Source of the DNA: Thelephora terrestris
Taxonomy: Eukaryota; Basidiomycota; Agaricomycetes; Thelephorales; Thelephoraceae
DNA: 64,000 bases
NCBI GenBank assembly: GCA_015956445.1
Contig: WIUZ02000001.1
Location: 1,426,001 to 1,490,000 of the forward strand
Direction of reading: 5' to 3'
Shown piece after piece: positions 32,480 to 43,033 of this stretch. Below the pieces are notes generated by a model that was not told the DNA's origin, made no database searches, and saw only the letters and a program-made list of their open reading frames with translations. The translations under genes were made by a program, and so were the position numbers. Positions within the stretch are counted from its first letter, which is position 1; each line of letters opens with the position of its first letter.

Positions 32480-35381
32480 ATGGCCGCCAAGGACACCAGA
32501 GATAAGGCCGCGAAGCTCGCAAGAAAGATCCTCAAGCTTCCCGAGGACCCCGTTCCCGTCATCTCCACATTTGACTGGATTCGCGACTCCCTCAATGTCA
32601 ACTTACTCACTTTTGTTCGTTCATTTCCCCGCCTCTCCCTCACGAGCCCATTCTCACTTGCTCTTCCAGGCGGTTTCCTACCTTAGGAGACTGTTCCCCA
32701 TCTTGGGATGGATAACGCGATACAGTACCGCTCTTTTCCTCGCCGATCTTCCTCTCCGCTGATATACGCCCTCCAGACTTGACTTGGCTCACTGGCGATC
32801 TTATCGCTGGTATTACCGGTGAGCATATCTTCCTACACCTCCCCAACTTGCGCTCAAACTTTCATAGTCGCATTGGTCTTGGTCCCTCAGAGCATGTCTT
32901 ACGCCATTGCAAGTCACCTTCCTCGTCCTCTTCATTCGAATCAGCCCTAAATCTCTCTCCCAGCTTGCAACTCTTCCTGCTCAATACGGCCTCTACTCCT
33001 CTTTTGTTGGTGTCACCGTATATTGCGTAAGTACCCCTCTCCATTTTTATGCCGATCACCGCGTTAATCCCCTGCCCAGTTCTTCGCCACTTCCAAGGAT
33101 GTGTCGATCGGCCCCGTGGCTGTCATGTCCTTGACCGTAGCTCAGATCATTAAACATGTACAGCATGCCCACCCCAACGAATGGGGAGGTCCACAGATCG
33201 CCACAACCGTCGCTTTCGTCTCTGTGAGTCCCAGGCCCTCCTTTTCTCTACCAAACCTCTCATCCGCTACCATAGGGGTTCGCCGTCCTTGCCATAGGCC
33301 TTTTCCGATTCGGTTGGATCATCGAGTTCATCCCCGCTCCGGCCGTAAGCGGTTTCATGACCGGTTCCGCCATCACCATCGCCGTCGGCCAGGTCCCCGG
33401 TTTGATGGGCATCACTGGATTCGAGTGAGTGTCACTTGACCACGGCCTCATGACCGCGTTTAATTTGTTCTCCACAGTACCCGTGCTGCATGCTACAAGG
33501 TCATCATCAATACCCTCAAGGGTCTACCGGGCACCAAGCTAGACGCCGCTTTCGGTCTCACTGGTCTCTTTTTCTTGTACGCAATCCGATTTGTCTGTGA
33601 TCTTTCCAGCAAGAAATTCCCAAGATATTGTCAGTCTCGCTCACTAGCTCGTTCACCGAGCAGCATTCTCACCTGCCATTTCAGCCCGCGTCTTTTTCTT
33701 CATTTCAGTCCTGAGGAACGCTTTTGTCGTCATTGTCTTGACTATTGCCGCATGGCTTTACTGCCGCCACCGCGGCGTCAAAGGCAAATACCCCATCAAG
33801 ATTCTAGGCACCGTTCCCAGGGGATTTCAACATATCGGAGCCCCCACTATTGATCCTCGCCTCATCAACGCCCTCGCTTCTGAACTCCCGGTTGCTACCA
33901 TTATCCTGGTGCTTGAGCATATCGCCATCTCCAAATGTATGTTCCTATACCTTTCTCGGCCCCACCTTCTGCTGACGCGTGATATCCAACCTCCACTAGC
34001 CTTTGGGCGTATCAACGGCTATAAAATTGACCCCAACCAGGAACTAATTGCCATCGGTGTCACAAACACTGTCGGAACTTGCTTCGCTGCCTATCCCGCC
34101 ACAGGATCATTCTCGCGCTCTGCACTCAAATCCAAGTCTGGTGTCAGGACGCCAATCGCTGGCATCTTCACCGCCATCGGCGTTATTGTAGCTCTCTACG
34201 GCCTGACATCCACATTCTACTGGATTCCCACCGCTGGCATCTCCGCGGTTATCATTCACGCCGTCGCTGATCTCGTCGCCTCACCGCGTCAGGTTTACAC
34301 TTACTGGCGAGTCTCTCCTTTGGAATTCGTCATATGGTGGGCCGGTGTGCTCGTCATCATCTTTTCCACCGTGGAAATTGGCATATACACCGTCATTGTT
34401 GCATCGCTCGCCAATCTCCTTCTGCGTGTCGCCCGCCCTCGTGGGGCCTTCTTGGGCAAAGTCAAGGTCCACTCGCAAAACGATTCATTGTCCGAGTCCA
34501 GGGAGGTCTACGTGCCCTTGAACCCGAGCGCCAACGTCGTGAACCCAGACTTGCAGGTCATTCCTCCCGCACCTGGCGTCATCTTATATCGCTTCGAAGA
34601 AAGCTACCTGTACCCCAACTCCTCGATCCTCAACTCGATCCTAGTGGACTATGCCAAGGCGACGACTCGCAGAGGGCGAGACCTCTCTGGTCTTAGTCCC
34701 GGCGACAGGCCCTGGAACGACCCCGGCCCCAGGAAAGGTGCTGTTGTTGAGGATGATAGCCACAAGCCCCTTCTCCGCGCTGTTGTCTTAGATTTCTCTG
34801 GAGTGTACGTCTCTCTCAGTCGACAATGACCCCGCTGGTATGCTGACAATTTTTGCAGTGCGAATATTGATACCACTGCTGTTCAGGGTCTCATTGACAC
34901 TAGGGACGAGTTGGAGAGATGGGCGGATGGCCCCGTTGAGGTACATATGATTTGATGATATCGATTGGGGCCTTTGCTTACGACTTCTTTCTAGTTCCAC
35001 TTTGCGACCGTCCTCTCCCCTTGGATTCGTCGTGCGCTGATTGCTGGTAACTTTGGTATCGGCAACGCCGGTTTCGCCTCGAACGTTCGTGAGGTCGCCG
35101 CAATAGTGCCATATAGGGATGGTCATCGTGATGAAACCATTGGGGGTAGGGAGCAGTCGGATCTGGAAAGCGGCTCCGCTGACAAGCGACCGTCGCGGTC
35201 ACGCAAGACTGCCGTCTACGGTGAAGACGGGGCTGCGCTGGTTCCCCTCGACACTCCTTTCTTCCACTTCGATCTCGTCGGTGCTGTCCGTGCTGCAGAA
35301 AGCGGTCTCATGCGACGTTTGAGCCGTCGCTCATCTGCCTCTGTTGAAGACGAGTTTGTTCGAGAGCCAAGCAAGAATTGA
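32480..35381 (+). CDS. SulP-family sulfate permease with C-terminal STAS domain
   Basis: Plasma-membrane sulfate/proton symporter of the SUL1/SUL2 type. The N-terminus is cytosolic and basic (KDTRDKAAKLARKILKL). Spliced exons then give WLTGDLIAGITVALVLVPQS and MSYAI, then KLATLPAQYGLYSSFVGVTV, the SulP signature. FATSKDVSIGPVAVMSLTVA, PAPAVSGFMTGSAITIAVGQ and LFFLYAIRFVCDLSSKKFPR follow, then TIILVLEHIAISKSFGRING, NTVGTCFAAYPATGSFSRSA and further membrane helices to IFSTVEIGIYTVIVASLANL. The C-terminal STAS domain has AVVLDFSGV spliced to ANIDTTAVQGLIDTRDELER. About ten introns; end EFVREPSKN, TGA at 35379-35381. Length about 770 residues fits fungal sulfate permeases. Confidence 0.95.
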
Positions 35382-35618
35382 CGTTTCATCTTCTCTTAGC
35401 GGAAAAGGGGCGCTCGGGGGTTTACTTGTGGAAATTATCTACAAGTGGACGGGCGATAGTTCTACCACCCGCGATACACCTTATACCACTTGTCATTTCT
35501 TGGAATTACTTCTCTCCTCTCGCGTCAATATCACGTGCACTACCATGCTCAATTGAATCCAACATACTTGAAGCTTGATCGATCGACGTAAGCTACAACA
35601 CCTTTCTTTCAATCTCCG

Positions 35619-37340
35619 ATGACAACCGAGGAGCTATTGAAACGGACTCAAATCCCTCCTGAATATGCTCATCTGTGGGATACACCACCTCCAGAAAATA
35701 TAGATCTTCTTGTTCGGTTGGGAAAATGGAAAGCGGAGGTTTCTCGCCACTTGCGCGATTTAGCTTCCTACTTGGCAAGCGCTGGAAGACTTTCCACAGA
35801 GGAGCAGAGCCTGCTAGTCATTCACATTGCACAATATGTTGGACATGATCCCTGGGTTTCTGACGACGCCCGATCTCAGGCCGAGTGTACGCGTCTCTTA
35901 TGCTCTCCCATATCCGAGTGAAGCTTACACTCCAGAGCCGACAGACATCTTGGAGAACTATGTTTCACCGAGCGTATCACTAATTACCGACGTGCTCTCC
36001 AACCAAGTGCGGCCGGTGTTTCAATCTCACATACACCCTAGAGTAAACGCCTCAACCGGACGGGCGCTCAGTAGGGTGGCTGGAGGACCGCTGGGATCCC
36101 AGGATCTGTATGCTTCCCAGTCTTGGAAAGAGACCCACCCAGGGATCTCCAGTGTCCTCTTCTGGGCCGTAGTTCATATCAAGGTGAAGGCACCCCACGT
36201 CGCGTGCAGCGCCAGGACCTGAATTGATTTAGAGTCCGGATTACGACAGACTCTGGCATCTGATTATCCCCCCAGTCATGGCTTTGTTGGATGATTACGA
36301 GGTTGCATACAAGCTACGCGGTATCTCCGTCATCTCTCGCATGCTGAAAGCTGTACCACCCGACCTCTTGCGGCGAACAGGGGTCGACGAGTTGATATTT
36401 TCCGTATGTCCTTCGCCCTGTGCTTGATTCTGAGGAAGAAAGCTTATCGCGCCATGTGCCAGTCTTTGGAAGGAACGCTTGTATTTCTTCACAACCCTAA
36501 AACTCCGGAACTATTGTCGATCGCTATCCCCGCGATAGTCGAACTCGTTGATCTCTTGCTTCCGATCAGAGCGTTGAGCAAAGAGCAAGGGAAGCAGAGA
36601 TTTGACCGTTTGTGTTCTGTGCTAGGCGAGGGTATAATAGGAAGCATATGGGTTCATGCTTCTCGAGATGTCGCCACCATCCGAGCCACTATCGACCAGG
36701 TCCCATTGCTCGTCGAATCTTTGGGGGTTTGTGCTGTCAGGTACCTCAAGGTGAAATTCCTTCACTACTCATCACGAAGTCACTTCGATGATCACCGTCG
36801 ACTCAGCCGTTGGTCCTACAATTACTCGATCCTCTCTACCCCCCAGCTTCGGGGGTACAACGAACGGTGTCTCCAGAGGCCAACGAACTAAGGATTTCCT
36901 CGCTCAGATCACTTTCTACAGTGATCAAGACGTGTCATGACCGAATTCACACCTGGAAGAAGACAATTTTAGACGCAGTTGCGCGATGTTGGGTGTACGA
37001 ATTCGAGAATCCAGAAGGTACGTTCGCCCTTACCCCATAAATCACAGGAGAAACAGACTGTCCTCTCTGTTGGCAGCAAACACACCTATGATCAGGCTCG
37101 GTCTCCTTGAAGTCACTTCATCCCTTTCATCCGCCTGTCCTAATATTCTGGAGGTGCGCCTAACGATAAGTTTCCTCAGCAGAGACTTATGATGAAGCTA
37201 TCTCCCAGTATGACATACCAAGGTTGAAGTCGGCATACCCAGCCCTTGATGACATATTTCCTCAGGTAGCTCAAGTTACAAACCAGGAATTAGGTGGTGA
37301 TACAGAAGATGAGTGTAGTGCAAGGAGTCAATCAATCTAA
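35619..37340 (+). CDS. TTI2: TTI2-like protein (Tel2-interacting protein 2)
   Basis: TTI2 is part of the Tel2-Tti1-Tti2 (ASTRA-linked) co-chaperone that stabilises PIKKs such as TOR, ATM and ATR. Start at 35619 (TTEELLKRTQIPPEYAHLWD). The core conserved block is WKETHPGISSVLFWAVVHIK, then after an intron LWHLIIPPVMALLDDYEVAY and KLRGISVISRMLKAVPPDLL with RRTGVDELIF. Further on are EGTLVFLHNPKTPELLSIAI and IVELVDLLLPIRALSKEQGK. The IPPVM-LLDDYE-KYKL-G pattern is characteristic of TTI2. The last exon reads YDEAISQYDIPRLKSAYPAL and ends ARSQSI with TAA at 37338-37340. Identification is by this block only; the N-terminus is weakly conserved. Confidence 0.82.
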
Positions 37341-37342
37341 TA

Positions 37343-38410
37343 TTACAAGTGAACTTTCGATCTCGTTGTCATCTGGAGTCCTCGAGTCCTGTGATCGTTT
37401 CTGTTTGAGGGCGTGATACTGTTCTGACTATCAGAGACTGCGATGAAGCTAGAAAAAGATACTAACTTTTTTCTTGAACAAGAGCCTGGAGCCTTTAAGT
37501 TCTTGGATCTCCCCGTCCTTGATGGAGAGTACACTCTCCGCGAGCTCGGCACGCGTGTGTGTAGCCTGGAGGTCACGGCGTAGCGATGATTCCTGGATAG
37601 CAAACCTTTCTCTCGTGCGTTTTAGGTCTTGTTCATGCTTCCGTGCAAGCCTTTCGCCGTTTTTTGCCAACTCGATATGTTTACGTTTGAGTGTTTTATA
37701 CTTCACCTTGAGAGCATCATGATCGTTCTGGAGTTGTTGATAGGCGGCAAGAAGTCGGGTGAAGTCCTGAAAATACCGTTCAACACACTGCAATTGGGTT
37801 ATTTGGAGATATTGCTCACGTTCTCAATCCTATTCAATGCCACGCTGACAAGGTTCAAGATCCTCTGAGTTCCCAAGCGTCAGCAAGAACGTACGTGGCG
37901 CATTGCGCGTGTCGTATGCTTACAGAGAAATGGACTGGCAGGACTTGGGTGGTCATTGCCTGCAGAAAATCACGCGTGCTGTGGTTGCGAGAGGGTCAAA
38001 TCGCGAAGTTTGGGGCGTGATTGGGGAGTCAAAGTCACGCACGCGTAGAAGGCATCAGTGGCCTGATCCGCAACAAGTTCCAGAAAACGTTGAGATGAGA
38101 CTTGGAGGTCAGTCTCAAAACCCTGCTCGGCCATGACCGCCGTAGAAGACGTGCTTGATTGTGCCCGTTGAGAGATGTCGTAGTAAATCCGGATGAGGTC
38201 CGAGCGTGTTTGAGGGTCGCGACATTTGGGACAGGTCTCTTTTCCGCTCGAAAACCAGTTGTTACGACACATATCGCAACAGATGTGCCCGCATCTCGTC
38301 AAGTACAGAGCTGGCGTGCCGGAAGATAGAAAGTCCGCGTCGAGGTGGCAAGCAGAGCACTCGACGTTCATCCCGGTTGGGGTAAAAGTGATCGATATCT
38401 TCTCGATCAT
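37343..38410 (-). CDS. RING-finger, coiled-coil protein (ubiquitin or SUMO ligase candidate)
   Basis: The N-terminal RING is VECSACHLDADF, YLTRCGHICCDMCRNNWF, then ETCPKCRDP: a C3HC4 pattern with all eight zinc ligands. After it DLQVSSQRFLELVADQATDA, then an exon rich in heptads (DFTRLLAAYQQLQNDHDALK, KTLKRKHIELAKNGERLARK, AELAESVLSIKDGEIQEL). The RING-plus-coiled-coil plan and about 300-residue size resemble meiotic Zip3/RNF212/HEI10 proteins, but no family-specific motif is certain. The C-terminal exon is uncertain: the frame ends at 37343 (MTTRSKVHL) or, unspliced, near 37449. If 37343 is right the stop is 2 nt from the stop of the convergent TTI2 gene. Start 38410, or the ATG at 38371. 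Confidence 0.7.
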
Positions 38411-38450
38411 TCCGGCCCTGCTCGCATTTTCAGTTCAGCTGCTAGACTAG
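38411..38450. promoter_or_regulatory. Compact bidirectional promoter between RING protein and BRX1
   Basis: 40 nt between divergent ATGs (about 79 nt if the RING gene starts at 38371). No TATA box. A shared nucleosome-free region is implied. Confidence 0.5.
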
Positions 38451-39566
38451 ATGGCCTCCTTGCTCAAAACTCGAGAGGCGAATGCTACAAAGAAAAGCGA
38501 GAAAAGGAAAGCAGATGTCATGGATGTCGACCCTCCTGAGGAGCCAAAACCGAAACGGAACAAACAACGAGTTTTGTTGCTTTCTTCTCGTGGTGTAACT
38601 CATAGGATGAGGCATCTCTTGAGCGATCTCGAAGTTCTGCTTCCTCATGTAAAAAAAGGTCCGCACCGCACATACACACCCTGGGAGACGCTTTATTTAC
38701 TGACGAGGCTTTAGACTCAAAATTGGACTCCAAAAATCAGCTAGGACTTCTTCCTGAACTGGCTGACCTCCATAACTGCAACAACACCCTGTATTTCGAG
38801 GCACGCAGGCATGAAGATCTATACATGTGGGCAGCAAAAACTCCCAACGGTCCGAGCATCAAACTACACGTCCAGAACATCCACACGATGGATGAACTGA
38901 AGATGACGGGAAACTGTCTGAAGGGAAGCCGGGGGTTGTTGAGTTTTGATAAGGCGTTCGAGGAGACGGAGTGGGGAAGATTGACGAAAGAACTCTTCAC
39001 GCATGTGAGTGGATATGCTATGCCTCTCGATCTAAAGTCGTGTTTATGGATGTCGGGCCCGCTAAGGTATTCGGCGTCCCTCCGTTGGCTCGGAAGGTGA
39101 AGCCGTTCGTCGACCATATCCTGACGTTCTCCATCCTGGACTCAAAGATTTGGTTCCGTAATTTCCAAGTGGGATGATTTCGTTTCAAACTCAACGTTCC
39201 GTGTTCACGTTTCCCCCGGTGCAGATTGTAGAAAAGGACACATTGCAACCGAACGGACCACCCCAGATGTCGTTGATAGAGATAGGTCCCCGATTCGTTC
39301 TCACTCCGATTCGCATATTTGAGGGCGCCTTTGGTGGCGCGACAGTCTATTCAAATCCAGGTACGTGGGTGGGAACTAATCACGAAAACTTCCTGCTGAT
39401 TCGTGGAGAAGAATTCGTCACACCCACCTCGATACGCGCGGCGATGAGGCAAGCAAAGGGAAATCGTTACGCCAGTCGACAACACGCGCAGTCGGAGAGG
39501 ACAGAACGGAAAGAGAACCGTCGGTTGGAGGAGGACCAATTGGCCGTATCCAAGGTCTTTGGCTAG
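38451..39566 (+). CDS. BRX1: BRX1, 60S ribosome biogenesis factor (Brix domain)
   Basis: Nucleolar rRNA-binding protein needed for early 60S assembly. A basic N-terminus (TKKSEKRKADVMDVDPPEEP) precedes the Brix domain: KQRVLLLSSRGVTHRMRHLL, LSDLEVLLPHVKK spliced to DSKLDSKNQLGLLPELADLH, then NCNNTLYFEARRHEDLYMWA and PNGPSIKLHVQNIHTMDELK, TGNCLKGSRGLLSFDKAFEE and HILTFSILDSKIWFRNFQ spliced to IVEKD. GPRFVLTPIRIFEGAFGGAT is the C-terminal Brix motif. It ends in a charged tail and AVSKVFG, TAG at 39564-39566. Four introns. Gene length and motifs are typical. Confidence 0.96.
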
Positions 39567-39921
39567 ATGAACGTACGAGCGGCATCTCGAGGCTACTTAC
39601 CATGTTTGGAGGAACAAAGATTATGTTTACCGTGACGGCAACATAAGCGAGAGAAGGTTTGTCGCGCGGCTTTCAGCTTCCGGAACGGGCCAACTTGGTC
39701 AAGGTTCTTTCATCTTTTGCCATCGAAATGCCATCACAACGTCTGTGCCTCTCGATCGTGTCTTGACCGAGATTATGGGCCCATTGTCCCCCATTGTCCT
39801 CTCGAAACGGCTTTGACTTCCTTCTCGTCAAGGCGGCGACCTCTCACGTTTATAAGCAACGTGGACTGTTTCTCTCAAAATGCCACGGTAATTTATCGTT
39901 CCCTCTCTGCCAACTTTTCCC
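39567..39921. other. Intergenic spacer between BRX1 and arrestin-like gene
   Basis: 355 nt, CT-rich toward its 3' end, consistent with a promoter and 5' leader of the arrestin-like gene. No other feature seen. Confidence 0.45.
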
Positions 39922-41600
39922 ATGTCTATCTCTCTCGAGATCGTTCCCATGACTCGCCATCTCGAGCTTGAGGATGAACCTGACGGGTCGTAAGTTTCAG
40001 AATCCAGCCAGTCCCTTTCATTTTTACAGACTCCACAAAACCATTAGCTCTGCCTACTCCTTGTCTGGTCATATTTCTATCACCTTGCATCCTCCAAAAC
40101 TCCGTCGCAAAACCATGCGGTACCTCTTACAGTCCTTGGTCGTCACTTTCGACGGACAAACTGAACTGGTGACTCCAGATACGGGATACACACCATACCG
40201 TATCTGTTCTGTCACCAAAGAACTCGCCCCGCAGAATCCCCCGTTTGAGCTCAGCAACGAGTCTTTCGAGGTCTCCGGAAAGCCATGTGTATGGAACGTT
40301 ATCTTTGACCTGGCTATCCCTGGTTGGCTACCGTCCTCAAGCTTTGAGGATAATGAAAATGCACCCATCGCAGTCCGATATGCCCTCCACGCCACTGCCA
40401 CCTTCGTTAATCTGGAGCAAGCGGAATCAACCTCCTACCTTGCATGTTTCGCCAGCCCAATAGCACGCTCATTCTTCCCATCCTTTTTTCCTTCTCCACG
40501 GACTGCGCAAGCTAAGCGGTGTGACATTGAAATCGCACGAGTCATGGCTCCTACAGACAGTCCGATCCCCTTCGTTGCTTACACTGTTGACTCGGAACTC
40601 ACTGGCGAGGATGTAACTGGGAGAATTCCCTCGGAGATTCTTTCGAAGATAGCTATCACAGCTTCCGTTCCCGAATACGTCGATATGGGAAGCAATTCCT
40701 TCGAACTACGCCTGCGGATGCGGACATGCGGTCTAGAATCACCACATCGCGAACGTTTGCGGTTGACAAACTTTATGGTTGACATCCAGCAGCTTGAAGA
40801 ATACAGGTTCGTTTCCCCGCACCTATGACTTTACATACCCTAACGCGATCTCCAGAACAAGACCTTCGGACACTTATCTCGCTCGTTTCCCCTTACCCCC
40901 AGAATCCTCTCAGCCACCAAATCAACCCCTTCTGATCACCCACCCACTTCACACTCTGTTCGCTATCGGGATGCTTGGGACCTGCGCCAACAGATGCGTA
41001 GCCATAGAGCGTTCGTTCTCGCTTTTACCCAAGGGCGAGTCGGGGGCATACCAACTTGCTGGCGGCGGTTACATTTTTGCCACCGATGGGGACTCTGAAC
41101 CGGAAGGTGACCAATCCAGACCCTCCTGGTACGCCGTCGATCCCACGGTCCGTATCTCTTCGAAAGGCCGCATGCCCCGTGACAAGGGGCAACCATTGCA
41201 AGACTGGGCCGGCGACTGCATATTCCGGGAGACAGGGCCGAGCCCTCTTCTCACCGTCAGACACGAAGTCAGGGTCACCCTCTTCTGTACCTACGATGTT
41301 GAGGGCAACCCATCGAACCGCGTCACGGCGAGAATGAGGTTCACGGTGCCTATCCTTTTCAGCCACGCCAGCAATCGCCCACCGGCTTTCCACCTTACCC
41401 CTACTCTCCCCCCTCTTTCCGATTTCTCATGCTCCAGTCAATCATCCATCTCCACATTATCGACTTCACCGTACTACGCGAACACATTGCCCGCGTACTC
41501 ACAGCTTTTCGAGTCTAACGGCGACAGAAAAATTGATTATTCGCTGCCCCGCTACTCCCCGCACCTAGAACCAAACGCTATCGAGCTGTCCACTTTCTGA
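39922..41600 (+). CDS. Arrestin-like (alpha-arrestin/ART-type) protein
   Basis: Fungal arrestin-related adaptors recruit Rsp5-type ubiquitin ligases to plasma-membrane proteins. Exon 1 reads MSISLEIVPMTRHLELEDEP; splicing gives AYSLSGHISITLHPPKLRRK, an arrestin N-domain start. Later IWPGK-type features are less clear, but KPCVWNVIFDLAIPGWLPSS resembles the middle strand of arrestin N-domains, and after intron-separated exons LLTVRHEVRVTLFCTYD and RVTARMRFTVPILF match the C-domain (H-L-V---V). The C-terminal tail has LPAYSQ and LPRYSPH, LPxY motifs that could bind WW domains. The tail is Ser/Tyr rich. Start chosen as the ATG just before the conserved intron. Cargo unknown. Confidence 0.72.
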
Positions 41601-41859
41601 GTTACCCGCTCCCTTCCTTAAGTTCGTTTTTAGATGCGAGCATCATCACCTTGCCACAGCTTGACTCTGGTCTACCATACATTCTAGTTCGTTTATTCGT
41701 TCAGTATTTTTGCTCTGCTTTCGTCGTCGTCACGCAAGCGAGGAACTCATTCAAGTAACTCGATTATAACATAGTCCACTGTACACAATTGTCATTTATA
41801 TTACATAGTACCAACGAGTAACATGTTCACATTGTTCAGTATTTGAACGCCCACCACCA

Positions 41860-42528
41860 CTAATGCAATACAACCTTTTCCAACACAGTCCAACTCTCCA
41901 CGGGTCCGTCGCAAAGTGCAACCCAAATCTCTGCCCCGTCGAATCCCTGAAGTGCATCATCGTGGGGCTCAGGGCGAGTTTCGGGCCCAGTCGGAACACC
42001 AACGGGGCCGACCGAGGTGTGTATCTGAACCCCTTCTTCGGTCTTTATCACGGTACCGTTGGCTTCCAACTCTTGAAGAATACGGGTGCGCTCCTCCGCC
42101 TCCGTATCGTCGATGTAATAGATAGACATGTGTGGGAACATCGGGCTTGGAGGGTTTCTTATCTTCAAGCTCTCGACGATCTCCGTCTGCAGAGACATGA
42201 TATAGGGTGACGGTTCGATGGTAGCAAGCACGCTGCGAAAGTACGCGTTGCTGACCACGACGTCAGAGAAGGCTACCTTGACCTGTGACTGCCTTGATGG
42301 GATGGCAGCAACAAGTTCTTCGACAGGCGTGGTCGAAGGGACGGTGACCAAGGTAATATGAGGGTGGAACCTTGGGTAAGAATTGAACATCTTTGCGGTT
42401 GGGGGACGGATGTGCATAAGCCAAGATAGTTTCGCAGATTGCTCCGCGGTAGGGACAAGCCAGAGAGACAACCCTATTGGTTGTGTTCGTTGGCAAGAGC
42501 ATCGACAGGCCACCGCAAACTCACCCAT
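41860..42528 (-). CDS. CPD1: 2',3'-cyclic-nucleotide 3'-phosphodiesterase (CPD1), 2H phosphoesterase
   Basis: CPDase hydrolyses ADP-ribose 1'',2''-cyclic phosphate left from tRNA splicing. The two HxT/S motifs of 2H phosphoesterases are HPHITLVTVPSTTP and FPHMSIYYIDD. The N-terminus must be spliced: the ATG at 42526-42528 plus one G forms a four-base first coding exon, followed by GTGAGT and an acceptor CCAATAG, giving MGLSLWLVPTAEQSAKLSWL, the usual start of fungal CPDases. Without splicing the reading would carry an unrelated 16-residue insert. Following residues KVAFSDVVVSNAYFRSVLAT and EIWVALCDGPVESWTVLEKV are also typical. About 200 residues. Confidence 0.9.
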   Translation of the reverse strand: MGEFAVACRCSCQRTQPIGLSLWLVPTAEQSAKLSWLMHIRPPTAKMFNSYPRFHPHITLVTVPSTTPVEELVAAIPSRQSQVKVAFSDVVVSNAYFRSVLATIEPSPYIMSLQTEIVESLKIRNPPSPMFPHMSIYYIDDTEAEERTRILQELEANGTVIKTEEGVQIHTSVGPVGVPTGPETRPEPHDDALQGFDGAEIWVALCDGPVESWTVLEKVVLH

Positions 42529-43033
42529 GCTGGTTCACTCACGCTTTGAACAAGGTGGAGGTCGTGAAGAAGTACAGGGTGAACAAAAAGCGATCGGAGG
42601 GTTTCCTGCCACCCCAAACGTTAACCTGCGAGGAGATAATTGTCCGCATAATGGGCCGCCAGCTGTGAAAAAACCCCTCTGGATGATTTTCAATGACTGC
42701 ATTGCTAGATTAGACAAGGTCATCGGGCGTTGTCGGGGGCTTATTGACATATCGATGTCCCAACTATCGTATTGAACAGAAGAGTTTGCTCGGCTAAGAT
42801 CTACAGGACAGGCAAAACAGAAAGCCCTCCTGAGAGAGTACGAAACATGATCGTTGGGCGAGCAAGTTTTTGCCGATGGGCCGTCGGCATTTCTCCAGTC
42901 ATATTGACCTGCGAGAATTCAGAAATGAAGAAAAACACGTAGGATAACAGGCTGCAACACGCGAAAAGGGAAGGGGAAAGAAAATAAAACTCTGGCAAAC
43001 GGGTGCCCGTGGCATGCTCAATCCCCAAACTAC
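42529..43033. other. Intergenic spacer between CPD1 and KH-domain gene
   Basis: 505 nt between the CPD1 start and the KH gene stop, both minus strand. Contains the CPD1 promoter and the 3' UTR of the KH gene. Open frames here lack motifs and are not supported. Confidence 0.45.
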
